In this document: positions 33,857-44,300 of the stretch, piece after piece
Layout: each line of letters opens with the position of its first letter
Position numbering within the stretch: the first letter of the stretch is position 1
Assembly: GCF_021596505.1 (NCBI RefSeq)
Contig: NZ_PJIZ01000047.1
Location: forward strand, 1 to 51,027
Length of the DNA: 51,027 nt
Reading direction: 5' to 3'
Origin: Nostoc sp. CMAA1605
GTDB taxonomy: Bacteria; Cyanobacteriota; Cyanobacteriia; Cyanobacteriales; Nostocaceae
Translations under genes and position numbers: made by a program
The notes under the pieces: model-generated
What the model saw: the letters and a program-made list of their open reading frames with translations, nothing else
Told to the model about the DNA's origin: nothing
Database searches by the model: none

Positions 33857-33902
33857 TTTATCCAATGTCATATCGCCCAAATGATCAATGTCAGGCGGAA
33901 GT

Positions 33903-34619
33903 TTACACAGAATTTTTCTGAGACAGATATTTTAATTGTCGAGAGATTACTGTTGTTGTACCCCAAATACCAACCCCGATGATTGCTAATATCGGGGTTG
34001 GTTCAGGTACAGAAACTCGGCGAAATTTAATAGGTGTATTAGCTAATACAACACCTTCAGAATTAAAAATTTGGTCTAGAGAAAGGATACTATCGGGTCG
34101 AACAGTGATACTGGAAACTACTCTTGACAAACCAGCCGGACAACCATCCGGGCTGTTACTACCTGTATAATATTTATCCGGCAGCAAAACGAGGCTCAAG
34201 TTACAACTTGTGATTGGCAAGTTACTTGTTGGAATTATTCGCATAGATTGAGGTTTACCACATAAACCCCGCACAGCATTAGCATCTAAAAAACTGCGAA
34301 TACTCAGATTTACTGCCTCATTTCCTTGACTAAATGAGTACAAACGTAAGCGTTCAAAAAAGGAACTTTCTTGTTCAAAATAAATATTTTCTGAATTATT
34401 TGTACTGTCTAATTGAATACTACAACTAGTAATGCTAATCAGTGGCACAGTAGGCTGTTGAGTCACTTGTTGAGAATTATCAAAAAAACCAGTAAACCAG
34501 TTTGCTACCTGCTTTACCTGTTGTGCAAGTGTTGTTGCATTGGCAGCATTAGCTGTAGTAGGTATTGTCAACAGTGACAGTAAAAATGTGACTGCGTAAG
34601 CTTTGATGCGGTTCATCAT
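33903..34619 (-). CDS. PEP-CTERM-type secreted protein
   Basis: 238 residues. Signal peptide (AYAVTFLLSLLTIPTTANA), a middle part of unknown fold with several Cys, and a C-terminal sorting signal: VPEPTPILAIIGVGIWGTTT then basic RQLKYLSQK. The VPEP motif, TM and basic tail suit recognition by a cyanobacterial exosortase, none of which is in this window. The body has no known domain. The gene lies convergent to the MBL-like gene, 46 bp apart. Confidence 0.8.
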   Translation of the reverse strand: MMNRIKAYAVTFLLSLLTIPTTANAANATTLAQQVKQVANWFTGFFDNSQQVTQQPTVPLISITSCSIQLDSTNNSENIYFEQESSFFERLRLYSFSQGNEAVNLSIRSFLDANAVRGLCGKPQSMRIIPTSNLPITSCNLSLVLLPDKYYTGSNSPDGCPAGLSRVVSSITVRPDSILSLDQIFNSEGVVLANTPIKFRRVSVPEPTPILAIIGVGIWGTTTVISRQLKYLSQKNSV

Positions 34620-34718
34620 TTCACAAAAACATCGTCAACTCAAAGTATGCTGGAAAATTCTTACATTTCATCGCCATTGAGTTATTTAAATTTTTTATTA
34701 AATCAATGTGAGACATAT

Positions 34719-36542
34719 TCAAATGCTCACACTGGGTGACTGTTGAATGGGGATTTCCATCACAAACTCTGTTCCTTGTCTGAATACTGAGTTAAAGTAC
34801 AATTTTCCGCGATGTTGCTCTGTCACGATTTGATAACTGACAGATAAGCCTAGTCCCATACCTTTACCAACTACTTTGTTGGTAAAAAATGGGTCAAATA
34901 CTTTTGCTTGCACTTTTTCATTCATCCCGATGCCATTATCATAAAAGCTAATAGCTATGTGGTTTTTCTCTAATAACTTTGTATAAATTCTAATTTGAGG
35001 CGTTGTTGATGTCATTTGCCAATATTCATTCCCCATTTCTTCCAAAGCATCAATTGCATTGAGCAAGATATTCATAAATACTTGGTTAATTTGACTGGGG
35101 TAGCACTCGACTAAAGGCAAATCTTGATACTCTTTGAATACTTGAATCTGTAAATGAGATTGCAACCGATTTTGCAGAATTAATAAACTACTTTCAATCC
35201 CTTGATGGATATCTACAGTTTTTAATTCTGCTTCGTCTAGGCGAGAAAAGTTACGCAGGGAATGAACTATTTTTCTAATCCGTTCCGCTCCAAGTCTAAT
35301 TGAACTCAGTAACTTGATTAAATCTTCTTTGATAAAATCAAGGTCGATGTCAGCGATCGCTTCTGTAATTACTGGGGTAGGATGAGGATATTCTTGCTGA
35401 TAAATTTGGACTAAATCTATTAAATTTACGCCATATTCACGAGCGTGAGCAACGTTACCATAAATAAAACTCACAGGATTATTAATTTCGTGAGCTACCC
35501 CAGCAACTATCTTGCCCAAGCTAGACATTTTCTCTTGTTGAATGATTTGAGTTTGGGTATGTTTCAAATCTGCCATTGCTATCTCTAGACGCTGATTTTT
35601 CTCATGGAGTTCTTGCGTAATAAGTCTAACGTGTTGGAGCAGTTGATTAAATGCGATCGCCATTATACCCACTTCATCGGCGGATATTACGGGTGCTTGC
35701 AGGTCAAAATCAGAGTTTTGTGTAATTTGCTGTGCTACTTGGGTGACAGCTTTTAGGGGATGAGCAATCATTTGACTGGTAAAATAAGCCAGCACAGCAG
35801 CAATTACTGTTGATAAAATGACGCTAAATATATTAATAGAAAGCCGTAAAATATCAGCTTGATCATAAGCTGCGATCGCTCTTGCATAATCTTTAGCTGA
35901 AAGAGCAATAATCTGAGTTAAATCATCTAAAATTTTTTCAAATTTTTGTGCCTCGAAACTATTTTGAAAATTGAGCAGTAATTTTTGGTCGTCTGTCTCA
36001 ATAGCTGGTGATTCTAATCTATTCGATTTAATTTTTTTGACTAAAAATTCTAAATTATGAAAGTAATCTATGGTGAAATCATGATATTTTGCTAAAAAAT
36101 CTGGAATTTCTCCTAAATGCAGATTATTGATTTCGTTTTTAATGTGATACTGACTATCCGTAAAAGATTTAATTGCTTGCCAAGTGTTTGTGATGTTGAC
36201 AATTTGCTTTTGTAAGTGAAGATATTTATTTTGCAATTCTTGTGGACGTTCTAGCAGAAAAGTTAACTGTTGTTGGCTATCCCTAGCCCTTAAAATATCA
36301 GTTTCTAGGCGATAGAGTAACTCAGTTTCTTGCCGAGAATGTTGTGCTTGTTGCCAAGCTTCCCATAAGAAATAATCACCAACTTCAATTCCTATTGTCG
36401 TACCTAGAATGAATAGGCCTAAGATAATTCCGTATCCCCAACTAATCTTGTGTGCCATTTTGAGGCGATACGCCCGTTTTTTCAGTCTCAGAATGAACTG
36501 AAAACGGTTAGCTAGGAAATTTAGCAGTTTTTGGGAATTCAT
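34719..36542 (-). CDS. HAMP sensor histidine kinase
   Basis: 607 residues. TM1 about 30-55 (ISWGYGIILGLFILGTTIGI), a helical periplasmic region, TM2 about 233-255 (LSINIFSVILSTVIAAVLAY), HAMP (HPLKAVTQVAQQI), coiled coil, the HisKA-like box KMSSLGKIVAGVAHEINNPV, NQVFMNILLNAIDAL and the G box FFTNKVVGKGMGLGLS. It is the intact counterpart of the frameshifted kinase at 4511-6414 and shares its kinase core with 26317-28824. No response regulator adjoins it. Confidence 0.93.
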   Translation of the reverse strand: MNSQKLLNFLANRFQFILRLKKRAYRLKMAHKISWGYGIILGLFILGTTIGIEVGDYFLWEAWQQAQHSRQETELLYRLETDILRARDSQQQLTFLLERPQELQNKYLHLQKQIVNITNTWQAIKSFTDSQYHIKNEINNLHLGEIPDFLAKYHDFTIDYFHNLEFLVKKIKSNRLESPAIETDDQKLLLNFQNSFEAQKFEKILDDLTQIIALSAKDYARAIAAYDQADILRLSINIFSVILSTVIAAVLAYFTSQMIAHPLKAVTQVAQQITQNSDFDLQAPVISADEVGIMAIAFNQLLQHVRLITQELHEKNQRLEIAMADLKHTQTQIIQQEKMSSLGKIVAGVAHEINNPVSFIYGNVAHAREYGVNLIDLVQIYQQEYPHPTPVITEAIADIDLDFIKEDLIKLLSSIRLGAERIRKIVHSLRNFSRLDEAELKTVDIHQGIESSLLILQNRLQSHLQIQVFKEYQDLPLVECYPSQINQVFMNILLNAIDALEEMGNEYWQMTSTTPQIRIYTKLLEKNHIAISFYDNGIGMNEKVQAKVFDPFFTNKVVGKGMGLGLSVSYQIVTEQHRGKLYFNSVFRQGTEFVMEIPIQQSPSVSI

Positions 36543-36735
36543 GAGAAATGACGAGAATTGAGCAATTCCTGATTTCTGGAATTAAGCATAAGGGAAAACA
36601 ACGAGAAAACTGGTATTGATATTATTTATCTCTAGTTTGCCCAAAAATACTTGCTGATCCTAAACTCAGAAATTACTGAAAATCATGGAAGTGCTGTTGA
36701 TTTTATCATTTTCAGACAGTTTGCTTCCTAATTCT
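36543..36735. other. Short intergenic region
   Basis: 193 bp between two leftward genes, including the presumed promoter of the HAMP kinase. No repeat or hairpin noted. Confidence 0.5.
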
Positions 36736-38796
36736 CTACATTCCTACTGTCTGGGCTTCTTGATAAATTATCTCTTGGAACTGAATCACATCTTTTTGGG
36801 GATCGGCAATACTCACTTTGACTAGTACCGGTTCACCCAATCTCACTGTCCGCCGGAATACCATCGGTAATTGCAAGCCTAAATCTTCTAGCAATATCAG
36901 TGCTAAGTTGCTATCTTCTCTGAGCCACATTAACACTGTAGCTTCCCAAACTTGTTCAGGGTGACGACGTAAATATTCTAAAGCCCAGTATCTATTAGTT
37001 TGCCGTTCTACCATTGTCACTTCTTGGGTGGTACTGGTGACGGTCATCATTACTTCTTTGAGTTGTTCAGCACTAAAGGGCAGAACTTCTCCCCGCAAAT
37101 GGGCTTTGAGTTGGAAGTGAGTGAGTAAGTCACTGTAACGCCGAATGGGGGATGTGGCTTGAGTGTAGGTATCTAAACCTAAACCAGCGTGACGCACTGG
37201 CGTAATACTCATTTCACTCTTGGGCATACAACGCCGCATGGCGCAGGCGCGGACAAATCCGGCTGGCAGTCGGAGTAATTCTTCTTCTGGAGGTAATTCT
37301 GGCTGGGGTTGACCACGAAACGGTAGGGGAATGTTGTGTTCTTGTCCGTAACGGGCGGCGACTTCCCCAGCCAGAATCATCATTTCTGCTACTAGTTGCC
37401 GCGATCGCGAATCATCTAAAATATCAATGCTGATGTCGTCATTTTTGACTTTAATCATCGCCTCCGGCATATTGATGCTAATCGCGCCTTGATTGTAACG
37501 CCAAGCTTTGCGTTTAGTTGCCCAAGTGGCGATCGCCGCAATTTCCGGTTCTGCTTGTACCCCTAATTCCAACATCTCATCTACATCTTCGTAGGTGAGG
37601 CGGTAGGTGGGTTTAATTAAACTGGGATGAATAGTATAACCTGATACTCCCCCATTTTCATCTAAAATTACCCCGAAACTCAAAGCACAACATACTTTTC
37701 CCTGTACCAAACTCATTGGCCCAGTTGCCAAAATTTCGGGAAACATGGGAACCATTCCCGTTGGTAAGTATACAGTGCTACCGCGCTTCCTGGCTTCTAG
37801 GTCTAGGTCGTCTTCTGGTGCTAACCAACGGGTGGGATCAGCAATATGCACCCACAGCCTGTCTTGACCGTCTGGTAGTTGTTCCCAACTCAGTCCGTCG
37901 TCGATTTCTGTGGTGCTTTCATCATCTATTGTGTAGACTTTCAGACGGGTCAAATCTAGGCGATTTGTATCTGAGTCTGTGGGCTGATCATCCAAACGCT
38001 GTTGTGCCACTTCTAAAACCTTGCTAGGAAACTGGACGGGAATAGCAGAACGACGCAGGAATAAATTCTCATTTGCACTCCACCATTTCAAATCTACCAA
38101 TAATTGAAATGCGCCTGGAGGGGTGGCGGGTCGCCCCAACAGATTCATTGTCTCTAAAACTGGGGCTGGTGGAGGATAGGCACGGGCTAGGGAGTCATAG
38201 TTTACACCCATTCTGACAATATCCGCCAACAGGGCTGCATATTTTTCTAGCCCTTCGAGGCGTTGACGGTCGTGACGTTGCCATTCGACTGTTTCACCCT
38301 GGAGTGCTTGTTCTATACGAACTAAGAATTCCTGCTGTTCCCTAGCTTTGAGGGCTTCTACTTCTATTTGGTGTTTGCGTTCTGCTACTTGCGCCGTCGT
38401 TCTTGGCTCATAAGCATCGCCTTTTTGTTTGAAGTAGAGTTTATCGTCTGATAGTAAACAGTGGGCGGCGTAACAAGGGGCGGAATCTGATTCCGAAAAC
38501 AGCAGATTGGCCATTTGTGCCGGTGTGACTGTTTCTCCCTCTTCCACCAATAGTTCCCATGCTACTTCTAAGCTTGAGGGGTCTAAGTAAGGCTTGACCT
38601 CCGCTAAAAAAGCCGGAATATCAGATGATTTGTAGGTGTTACCGTTAACTGTATGGGTAATTTGTCTAGGCGCGAGGCTGTGGGATTGACCACGTTCATC
38701 TACCACAAACCAACGGGTCTTTCCGTCTGGACGGTCTATCACGCCCAAACGGCGATCGCCTTGAACCCGAAATTCAACTAGCGTCCCCTTCTCCAC
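36736..38796 (-). CDS. RNase II/R family exoribonuclease (VacB/RNB)
   Basis: 686 residues starting at GTG. An N-terminal small-beta domain (MEKGTLVEFRVQGDRRLGVIDRPDG) is followed by a helical region and the RNB catalytic domain (about 275-590): YTIDDESTTEIDDGLSWE, HIADPTRWLAPEDDLDLEARKRGSTVYLPTGMVPMFPEIL, and ATSPIRRYSDLLTHFQLKA. The Asp cluster of ESTTEIDDG and ADPTRW corresponds to the Mg2+ site. A short OB/S1-like C-terminus follows. It degrades RNA 3' to 5'. The order rpmG-rpsR-rnb on this strand is common in cyanobacteria. The gap to rpsR is 334 bp and holds a repeat, so it may have its own promoter. Confidence 0.93.
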   Translation of the reverse strand: MEKGTLVEFRVQGDRRLGVIDRPDGKTRWFVVDERGQSHSLAPRQITHTVNGNTYKSSDIPAFLAEVKPYLDPSSLEVAWELLVEEGETVTPAQMANLLFSESDSAPCYAAHCLLSDDKLYFKQKGDAYEPRTTAQVAERKHQIEVEALKAREQQEFLVRIEQALQGETVEWQRHDRQRLEGLEKYAALLADIVRMGVNYDSLARAYPPPAPVLETMNLLGRPATPPGAFQLLVDLKWWSANENLFLRRSAIPVQFPSKVLEVAQQRLDDQPTDSDTNRLDLTRLKVYTIDDESTTEIDDGLSWEQLPDGQDRLWVHIADPTRWLAPEDDLDLEARKRGSTVYLPTGMVPMFPEILATGPMSLVQGKVCCALSFGVILDENGGVSGYTIHPSLIKPTYRLTYEDVDEMLELGVQAEPEIAAIATWATKRKAWRYNQGAISINMPEAMIKVKNDDISIDILDDSRSRQLVAEMMILAGEVAARYGQEHNIPLPFRGQPQPELPPEEELLRLPAGFVRACAMRRCMPKSEMSITPVRHAGLGLDTYTQATSPIRRYSDLLTHFQLKAHLRGEVLPFSAEQLKEVMMTVTSTTQEVTMVERQTNRYWALEYLRRHPEQVWEATVLMWLREDSNLALILLEDLGLQLPMVFRRTVRLGEPVLVKVSIADPQKDVIQFQEIIYQEAQTVGM

Positions 38797-39130
38797 AACT
38801 CTCGCAATTATTAATGGTTGACAAATAAATTTTAGATTTTAGAGTTAAATAATGGCTACTAATTCCAAAATCTGAGGATTTTTACTGTAGAACAAAATTT
38901 TAGCACTGACCTTGGCAATTTTAGATTTTGGATTTGGCGAAAAGTTCTGTAGGCGGGTTTCCCGCCGTCGGAAACTTTTCAAGACAGATTTTGGTGCAAG
39001 CAGTGTTTTTCGGCACTAGCCTTACTTTGAAATTGAGCAGAATAAATCTACAGTCATTTCAAAACCCTCATCTGTCACCCAAGACTGGGTTCAGTCAATC
39101 CAAAATCACAAATCTAAAATGGTTTCGGGT
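38797..39130. other. Intergenic region with structured repeat between rpsR and the RNase gene
   Basis: It contains the hairpin repeat at 38936-38980 and AATTTTAGATTTT-type short repeats on either side. I found no gene. Confidence 0.6.
38936..38980. repeat. Three-part stem repeat (copy 2)
   Basis: Nested stems GAAAAGTT...AACTTTTC and GGCGGG-TTT-CCCGCC, followed by CAAGAC. It matches the copy at 30774-30815 in layout, loop (TTT) and flanks (TTAGATTTT before, CAAGAC after) but most stem base pairs differ while remaining paired. Confidence 0.75.
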
Positions 39131-39346
39131 TTAGCCTTCCGCATTGATAAATGGCAACAAAGCCACAATCCGCGCCCGTTTAATTGCTAATGTCAATTCC
39201 CGTTGTTGTTGACAGGTCAAGCCTGTAATCCGACGGGGTAATATTTTACCACGCTCGGTGATAAACTTCCGTAATAAATCTACATCCTTGTAATCAATTG
39301 GTTCTCCAGGCTTAATTGGAGACAAACGCCGACGGTAATAACTCAT
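39131..39346 (-). CDS. rpsR: 30S ribosomal protein S18
   Basis: 71 residues. [20 protein letters not shown] followed by [38 protein letters not shown] is the S18 family signature. It binds S6 and the 16S rRNA platform of the small subunit. It follows rpmG by 2 bp, so both are co-transcribed. Confidence 0.98.
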   Translation of the reverse strand: MSYYRRRLSPIKPGEPIDYKDVDLLRKFITERGKILPRRITGLTCQQQRELTLAIKRARIVALLPFINAEG

Positions 39347-39348
39347 CT

Positions 39349-39543
39349 TTATTTAATTTCCTTGTGAACGGTATGTTTATTACAGTGTGTACAGAACTTG
39401 TTTAGTTCTAAGCGGTTGGTGGTGTTGCGACGGTTCTTAGTGGTTGTATACCGTGAAACACCGGGCGATCGCTTATCTGGATTTGTACGACACTCAGTAC
39501 ACTCTAGTGTCACTATTATGCGGACACCTTTACTCTTTGCCAT
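39349..39543 (-). CDS. rpmG: 50S ribosomal protein L33
   Basis: 64 residues: [55 protein letters not shown]. Two C-x-x-C pairs (CTEC, CTHC) show the zinc-binding form of L33. It is the first gene of the rpmG-rpsR pair. Confidence 0.98.
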   Translation of the reverse strand: MAKSKGVRIIVTLECTECRTNPDKRSPGVSRYTTTKNRRNTTNRLELNKFCTHCNKHTVHKEIK

Positions 39544-39586
39544 AATCTTACAAACGCTAAAGCCTGAAGAGAATTAACACAAATTA

Positions 39587-40144
39587 CTATCTTCTCACAT
39601 TCCGGCGCAAAGTTCCAACTATTCGTTTGATTTTTATATCTAACGAATAGCCCCGACGCGACGAAACCATGAAAGTTTTAGCATAACGGTCATGGAGAGC
39701 TTGCCGCATCTGGGTATCAGATAAAGCAGCACCACAATCGATAGCCAAGGGAATAACTAGCAGTATAGCAGTGGGATTGGCTCGCAGATTGCCCAAGGCA
39801 ATAGACACCAAAATTGCACCAAAGCCAATTATAGCTTCTCTTTGTAAGAGTGCTAGCAACTGGGGAATTCTGCCGATGACTTGGCCGTTCTGCACTTCTA
39901 AGATTTTCAAGTCAAACGCCCACCGCCCTAAACTTTGTCCTTGATTGTGATACGCCACTAACACCCGTACAATCAGCCAACCGGAGACAAACACGAAGAT
40001 TTGCGCGAATTGAATCCCGGCTTGATTACTGTTAAAAAAGGCACTGACTAGCCAAACAACGAGAAAATCTAAGCCCAAAGCCATAGCACGCCGATTAAGT
40101 TCAGCTTTGGGATAGTGTTTTTGAGGAACTCGTTCGATAGTCAT
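39587..40144 (-). CDS. RDD family membrane protein
   Basis: 185 residues with about three or four TM segments: LGLDFLVVWLVSAFF, IFVFVSGWLIVRVLVAY, AIIGFGAILVSIALG, AILLVIPLAIDCGAAL. The RDD pattern is present: N-terminal RRAMALGLDFLV with the Arg and Asp, and GQSLGRWAFDLKIL. The C-terminal tail is basic (RRGYSLDIKIKRIVGTLRRNVRR). The function of this family is not settled; transport roles have been shown for some members. It lies 43 bp upstream of rpmG on the same strand. Confidence 0.87.
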   Translation of the reverse strand: MTIERVPQKHYPKAELNRRAMALGLDFLVVWLVSAFFNSNQAGIQFAQIFVFVSGWLIVRVLVAYHNQGQSLGRWAFDLKILEVQNGQVIGRIPQLLALLQREAIIGFGAILVSIALGNLRANPTAILLVIPLAIDCGAALSDTQMRQALHDRYAKTFMVSSRRGYSLDIKIKRIVGTLRRNVRR

Positions 40145-40146
40145 AA

Positions 40147-40255
40147 CAATGGGATTGGGGATTGGGGACTTGTACTGAGCTTGTCGAAGTATTGGGGACT
40201 GGGGACTGGGGACTGGGGACTTGTACTGAGCTTGTCGAAGTATTGGGGATTGGGA
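40147..40255. repeat. GGGGATT/GGGGACT heptads with two TGTACTGAGCTTGTCGAAGT copies
   Basis: Runs of GGGATTG and GGGGACT heptads alternate with two exact copies of TTGTACTGAGCTTGTCGAAG (about 40170-40190 and 40221-40241). They lie between the divergent RDD and hybrid kinase genes and occupy part of the 281-bp gap. Confidence 0.85.
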
Positions 40256-40425
40256 GATAAGAATAATTTTCCTCTGTTTGTTGCGGTTTTTTCTGCTCCC
40301 ATAATTTTCTCTATTTAAGTAAATTTATCTAAAAATTTCTACTTAAATATGCCCTAAGAATGTTCAAGAAATGTTCTGTTATGCCTTAAGGTGGAGGAAT
40401 TAAGTGTATACAAACTAAAGCTAGA

Positions 40426-43400
40426 ATGATTAGACTCGAAACAGCCTGGCATTCCCTGAGATACGATTTTCTAGCAATCTTGTTTGTTGTCTTGGCAGCA
40501 TTATTGACTGTTGCCCTAAACTCATTATCTAAATATTCTCTATTTGCTTTTTTCTATGCAGCTGTGGCCTTGAGTTCTTGGTGTGGCGGGACTCGTTCTG
40601 GCATAGTGGCCACTCTATTCGCTTTGGTTATCTTCAACTACTTTTTTACTCCTCCTTTTTACTCTTTGGCGTTGCAGAGTGTTGATGAAATTATCCGTGC
40701 GACAGTCTTTGTCTTGGTTTCTTTGCTGATTGGTTCGTTAAATGCGAACTTAAAAACTGCTAGGCAAAAGCTGGAAAGGCAGGTACAAGTATTAGGGGAA
40801 AGTGAAACGCGATATAGAGCATTAACCGAAAATATTCCCCAGATTATTTGGTTTGCTGATGCTGATGGAGCTATTGAATACTTCAACCAGCGTTGGTATG
40901 ATTACACTGGGTTATCGTCTTTAGAATCTCTGAGTTGGAAGTGGCAGCAGGTAGTTCATCCAGAGGATCTATCGTTTGTACTACAGCAATGGACTAGTGC
41001 TGTAGAGCAAAGAAGTCTTTTAGAAATAGAATCTCGCCTCCAGGGCAAGGACGGTGACTACCATTGGCATATTACTCGCGCTGTGCCTGTAGTAGATGGT
41101 AATGGAGTTATTCAGCGTTGGTTTGGCAGTACCACTGACATTAACGAGCAGAAACAAATACAACAGCTGCTTTATCAGCAAGAGCAAGAACGTAGTCGAT
41201 TACTGCTAAAGCTAGAAGAAAAGCAACAACGCTTGCAAGCTATTTTAGAACAAATGCCGGCGGGCTTAATTATTGCAGACATATCAGGTAAGTTGCTGCT
41301 TGGTAATCCCCAAGTAGAACAGATTTGGCGACATCAGTTTTTGCCAGTGGAAAGTATTGAGCAGTATCAGGAATATCAAGGTTTCCACTTAGATGGTCGT
41401 CCCTATAGTCCCCATGACTGGCCGTTGGCTCGTGCTGTGAGTACAGGTGAGGTGGTTGTCAATGAAGAAATCAATTTTTTGCGGGGGGATGGGACACAGG
41501 GTTGGATGCTAGTCAATTCTGCTCCCATTCGTGATAGTCAAGGAGAGATTACGGCTGGGGTGGTGACTTTTTACGATATTACGGAACGCAAACAAGCGCA
41601 GGAAGCGTTGCGGGAGAGTGAAGAACGTTTTCGGCAAATGGCAGAGGCTATAGAAGATGTATTTTGGGTGATTACAATTATTCCAGGAGATTACCGAGTT
41701 ATCTACGTTAGTCCAGCCTACGCAAAGATTTGGGGTCATTCTTGTGAGAGTTTGTATAGCAATCCCTATGGGTGGATAGATTCTATACATCCCGAAGATC
41801 AGCCGCGAGTGAGGGCAGAGTTTTTTAGGCGATCGCTTCATGGTAATACAGATATGGAATATCGCATAGTCCGGCCTGATGGCTCAATGCGTTGGATACG
41901 CGATCGCTCTTTTCCCATACCAGACGCAAATGGCAATATATACCGTCAAGTAGGCGTAGCAGAAGATATCACCGACCGCAAACAAACAGAAATCGCTTTA
42001 AAAGAAAGTCAGGCTCTATTTGCTAGCTTTATGCAGCATATACCAGGTAGCGCATATATTAAGGATGAGGAGGGAAAATATGTATATATGAACCAAGTAG
42101 GAGCTAACTTGGTTGGAAAGGATATAGCTGATGTCATTGATAAGACAGATTTTGACTTATTACCAATTGCCGTAGCGCATAAATTTTACGAATGCGATCA
42201 CGATATCCGCCAAAATCATCAACCAGTGGAATTACAACAAAGTTTTCCTCAAGGGGATGCAGAACTTCATTTTATCACGTACAAATTTCCCTTCATTGAT
42301 GAAACTGGACGCAAAATGTTGGCGGGAATGTCTTTTGATGTTACCGAACAAAAACGTTTAGAAAAAGCTTTAAAGATTAGTGAGACTAAATTTCGGCGTT
42401 TAGTTGATGCCGATATTATTGGTGTAGTTGTGGCTAATTCTACACATATTATTGAAGCTAATGATTTATTTTTGCAAATGCTGGGTTACATCCCAGATGA
42501 TTTGAATAATGGGAATTTACGGTGGCGGGATATAACTCCGCCAGAATATTGGCACTTAGATGAACAGGGCGTGGTAGAGTTACAAACTACCGGCAAATGT
42601 ACACCCTTTACTAAAGAATATATTCGCCAAGATGGGAGTCGAGTCCCCATTTTGTTGGGAGCGACAATTTTGGAGGAATGTCCCCTAACTTGGTTGTGTT
42701 TTGTGCTGGATCTGACTCCACAGCAGCAAGCAGAAATCGCACTGCGTCAAAGTGAAGAACGCTTCCGTTTGGCAGCACAGGCTGTAGCAGGGATTGTGTA
42801 TGATTGGAATCTGCAAACAGGCTATGTTTACCGTTCTGAGGGTTTGTATCGGGTAATTGGGTTTCATCCTGAAGAAGTTCCCCAAACCAACACTTGGTGG
42901 ACAGAACGGTTGCATCCAGAGGATTTGGCTAACTGTCAACCCATTTGGCTAGCTGTGGCGAATGGAAACAATGATCGCTATAGTGCAGAATACCGAGTCC
43001 GCCATAAAGATGGCCATTGGGTGTATCTATGGGATCAGGGGTATTTGATCCGTGATCAGGATGGAAATATAGTGCGGGTAGTTGGTTCTAGTGCAGATAT
43101 TAGCGATCGCAAACAAGTCGAAGCTGAACGCCTAGAACTATTGGAACGGGAGCAAATAGCGCGCACAAAAGCAGAAGAAGCCAACCGAATTAAAGACGAA
43201 TTTTTAGCAGTTTTATCTCATGAATTGCGATCGCCACTTAACCCGATTTTAGGTTGGTCAAAACTCCTGCGTTCTCGTAAACTCGACCAAGCTACGGTAA
43301 ACAATGCTTTAGAAACAATTGAGCGCAACGCCAAAGTACAAACTAAGTTAATTGACGATTTGCTCGATGTTTCTCGTATTTTAAGGGGTAAATTAACCCT

Positions 43401-44298
43401 CAAGACTAACCCAGTTAACTTAGTTTCCATCATTACAGATGCTTTGGAAACAGTCCGCTTGGCGGCGGAAGCTAAATCCCTTGAAATCCAGACTATCGTT
43501 GATGATGTCGGTATAGTCTTGGGAGATGCAGCTAGACTACAGCAGATAGTGTGGAATTTATTATCCAACGCCGTCAAATTCACTCCATCGGGCGGCAAAA
43601 TTGTGATTAAATTAACCAAAATAGACTATCAAGCACAGCTACAAGTGATTGATACTGGCATTGGCATAGATTCTCAGTTTTTACCCCACATTTTTGATTA
43701 TTTTCGCCAAGCTGATAGCAGTATTACCAGAAATTTTGGTGGCTTAGGATTAGGACTGGCGATTGTACGTCATTTGGTAGAGTTACATGGTGGTACAATC
43801 ATCGCCGAAAGTTCAGGTCAGGGACAAGGTGCAAAATTTACAGTTCAATTACCACTCCAGGCGCAAGACGATACAGAGAAACTGCGAAATCAAGAGAGTG
43901 ATTTTACAGCTTTGTGCCTCGATAATGTGCGAATTATCACCGTAGATGATGACCCTGATACCCGTGATTATGTTACCTGTGCTTTAGAACAAGCTGGTGC
44001 TGAGGTATTAGTTGCCACTTCCGCCGCCGAAGTGCTGCAAGTCATCAGTCAGTCCCAGATAGATATTTTACTTGCTGATATTGGAATGCCAGATATTGAT
44101 GGATACAGTTTAATGCGTCAGATTCGAGAACTACCGCCAGCACTGGGAGGAAATATTCCCGCGATCGCCCTCAGTGCCTACACTAGAGACAGTGATCAAC
44201 AGCAAGCAATATTAGCTGGTTTTCAACAGCATATTTCTAAACCGATTGATCCCTTTGAACTAGCGCAAGTCATTGCCAATTTACTCAGACAACAGTGA
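40426..44298 (+). CDS. Hybrid histidine kinase with DUF4118 membrane domain, six PAS domains and a receiver
   Basis: 1290 residues. N-terminal DUF4118 (KdpD-like) membrane domain with four TMs (about 10-108; LAILFVVLAALLTVALNSL, GIVATLFALVIFNYFFTPPF). PAS domains start near residues 126, 268, 395, 525, 655 and 780, most ending in the DI(T/S)xRKQ linker. HisKA at about 920 (IKDEFLAVLSHELRSPLNPI), HATPase with LQQIVWNLLSNAVKF, DTGIGID and GGLGLGLAIV. The C-terminal receiver (about 1168-1288) has DDDPDTRDY, the phospho-acceptor Asp in LADIGMPDIDG and the Lys in HISKP. Its stop overlaps the moeA start region by a few bases, but the genes need not be linked in function. Confidence 0.93.
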   Translation: MIRLETAWHSLRYDFLAILFVVLAALLTVALNSLSKYSLFAFFYAAVALSSWCGGTRSGIVATLFALVIFNYFFTPPFYSLALQSVDEIIRATVFVLVSLLIGSLNANLKTARQKLERQVQVLGESETRYRALTENIPQIIWFADADGAIEYFNQRWYDYTGLSSLESLSWKWQQVVHPEDLSFVLQQWTSAVEQRSLLEIESRLQGKDGDYHWHITRAVPVVDGNGVIQRWFGSTTDINEQKQIQQLLYQQEQERSRLLLKLEEKQQRLQAILEQMPAGLIIADISGKLLLGNPQVEQIWRHQFLPVESIEQYQEYQGFHLDGRPYSPHDWPLARAVSTGEVVVNEEINFLRGDGTQGWMLVNSAPIRDSQGEITAGVVTFYDITERKQAQEALRESEERFRQMAEAIEDVFWVITIIPGDYRVIYVSPAYAKIWGHSCESLYSNPYGWIDSIHPEDQPRVRAEFFRRSLHGNTDMEYRIVRPDGSMRWIRDRSFPIPDANGNIYRQVGVAEDITDRKQTEIALKESQALFASFMQHIPGSAYIKDEEGKYVYMNQVGANLVGKDIADVIDKTDFDLLPIAVAHKFYECDHDIRQNHQPVELQQSFPQGDAELHFITYKFPFIDETGRKMLAGMSFDVTEQKRLEKALKISETKFRRLVDADIIGVVVANSTHIIEANDLFLQMLGYIPDDLNNGNLRWRDITPPEYWHLDEQGVVELQTTGKCTPFTKEYIRQDGSRVPILLGATILEECPLTWLCFVLDLTPQQQAEIALRQSEERFRLAAQAVAGIVYDWNLQTGYVYRSEGLYRVIGFHPEEVPQTNTWWTERLHPEDLANCQPIWLAVANGNNDRYSAEYRVRHKDGHWVYLWDQGYLIRDQDGNIVRVVGSSADISDRKQVEAERLELLEREQIARTKAEEANRIKDEFLAVLSHELRSPLNPILGWSKLLRSRKLDQATVNNALETIERNAKVQTKLIDDLLDVSRILRGKLTLKTNPVNLVSIITDALETVRLAAEAKSLEIQTIVDDVGIVLGDAARLQQIVWNLLSNAVKFTPSGGKIVIKLTKIDYQAQLQVIDTGIGIDSQFLPHIFDYFRQADSSITRNFGGLGLGLAIVRHLVELHGGTIIAESSGQGQGAKFTVQLPLQAQDDTEKLRNQESDFTALCLDNVRIITVDDDPDTRDYVTCALEQAGAEVLVATSAAEVLQVISQSQIDILLADIGMPDIDGYSLMRQIRELPPALGGNIPAIALSAYTRDSDQQQAILAGFQQHISKPIDPFELAQVIANLLRQQ

Positions 44299-44300
44299 AT

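Noticed and set aside
40115..40318. 67-residue + strand frame with repeated GLVLSLSKYWGLG
   Set aside because: It is a translation of heptad repeats and the TGAGCTTGTCGAAG repeat, not a gene.
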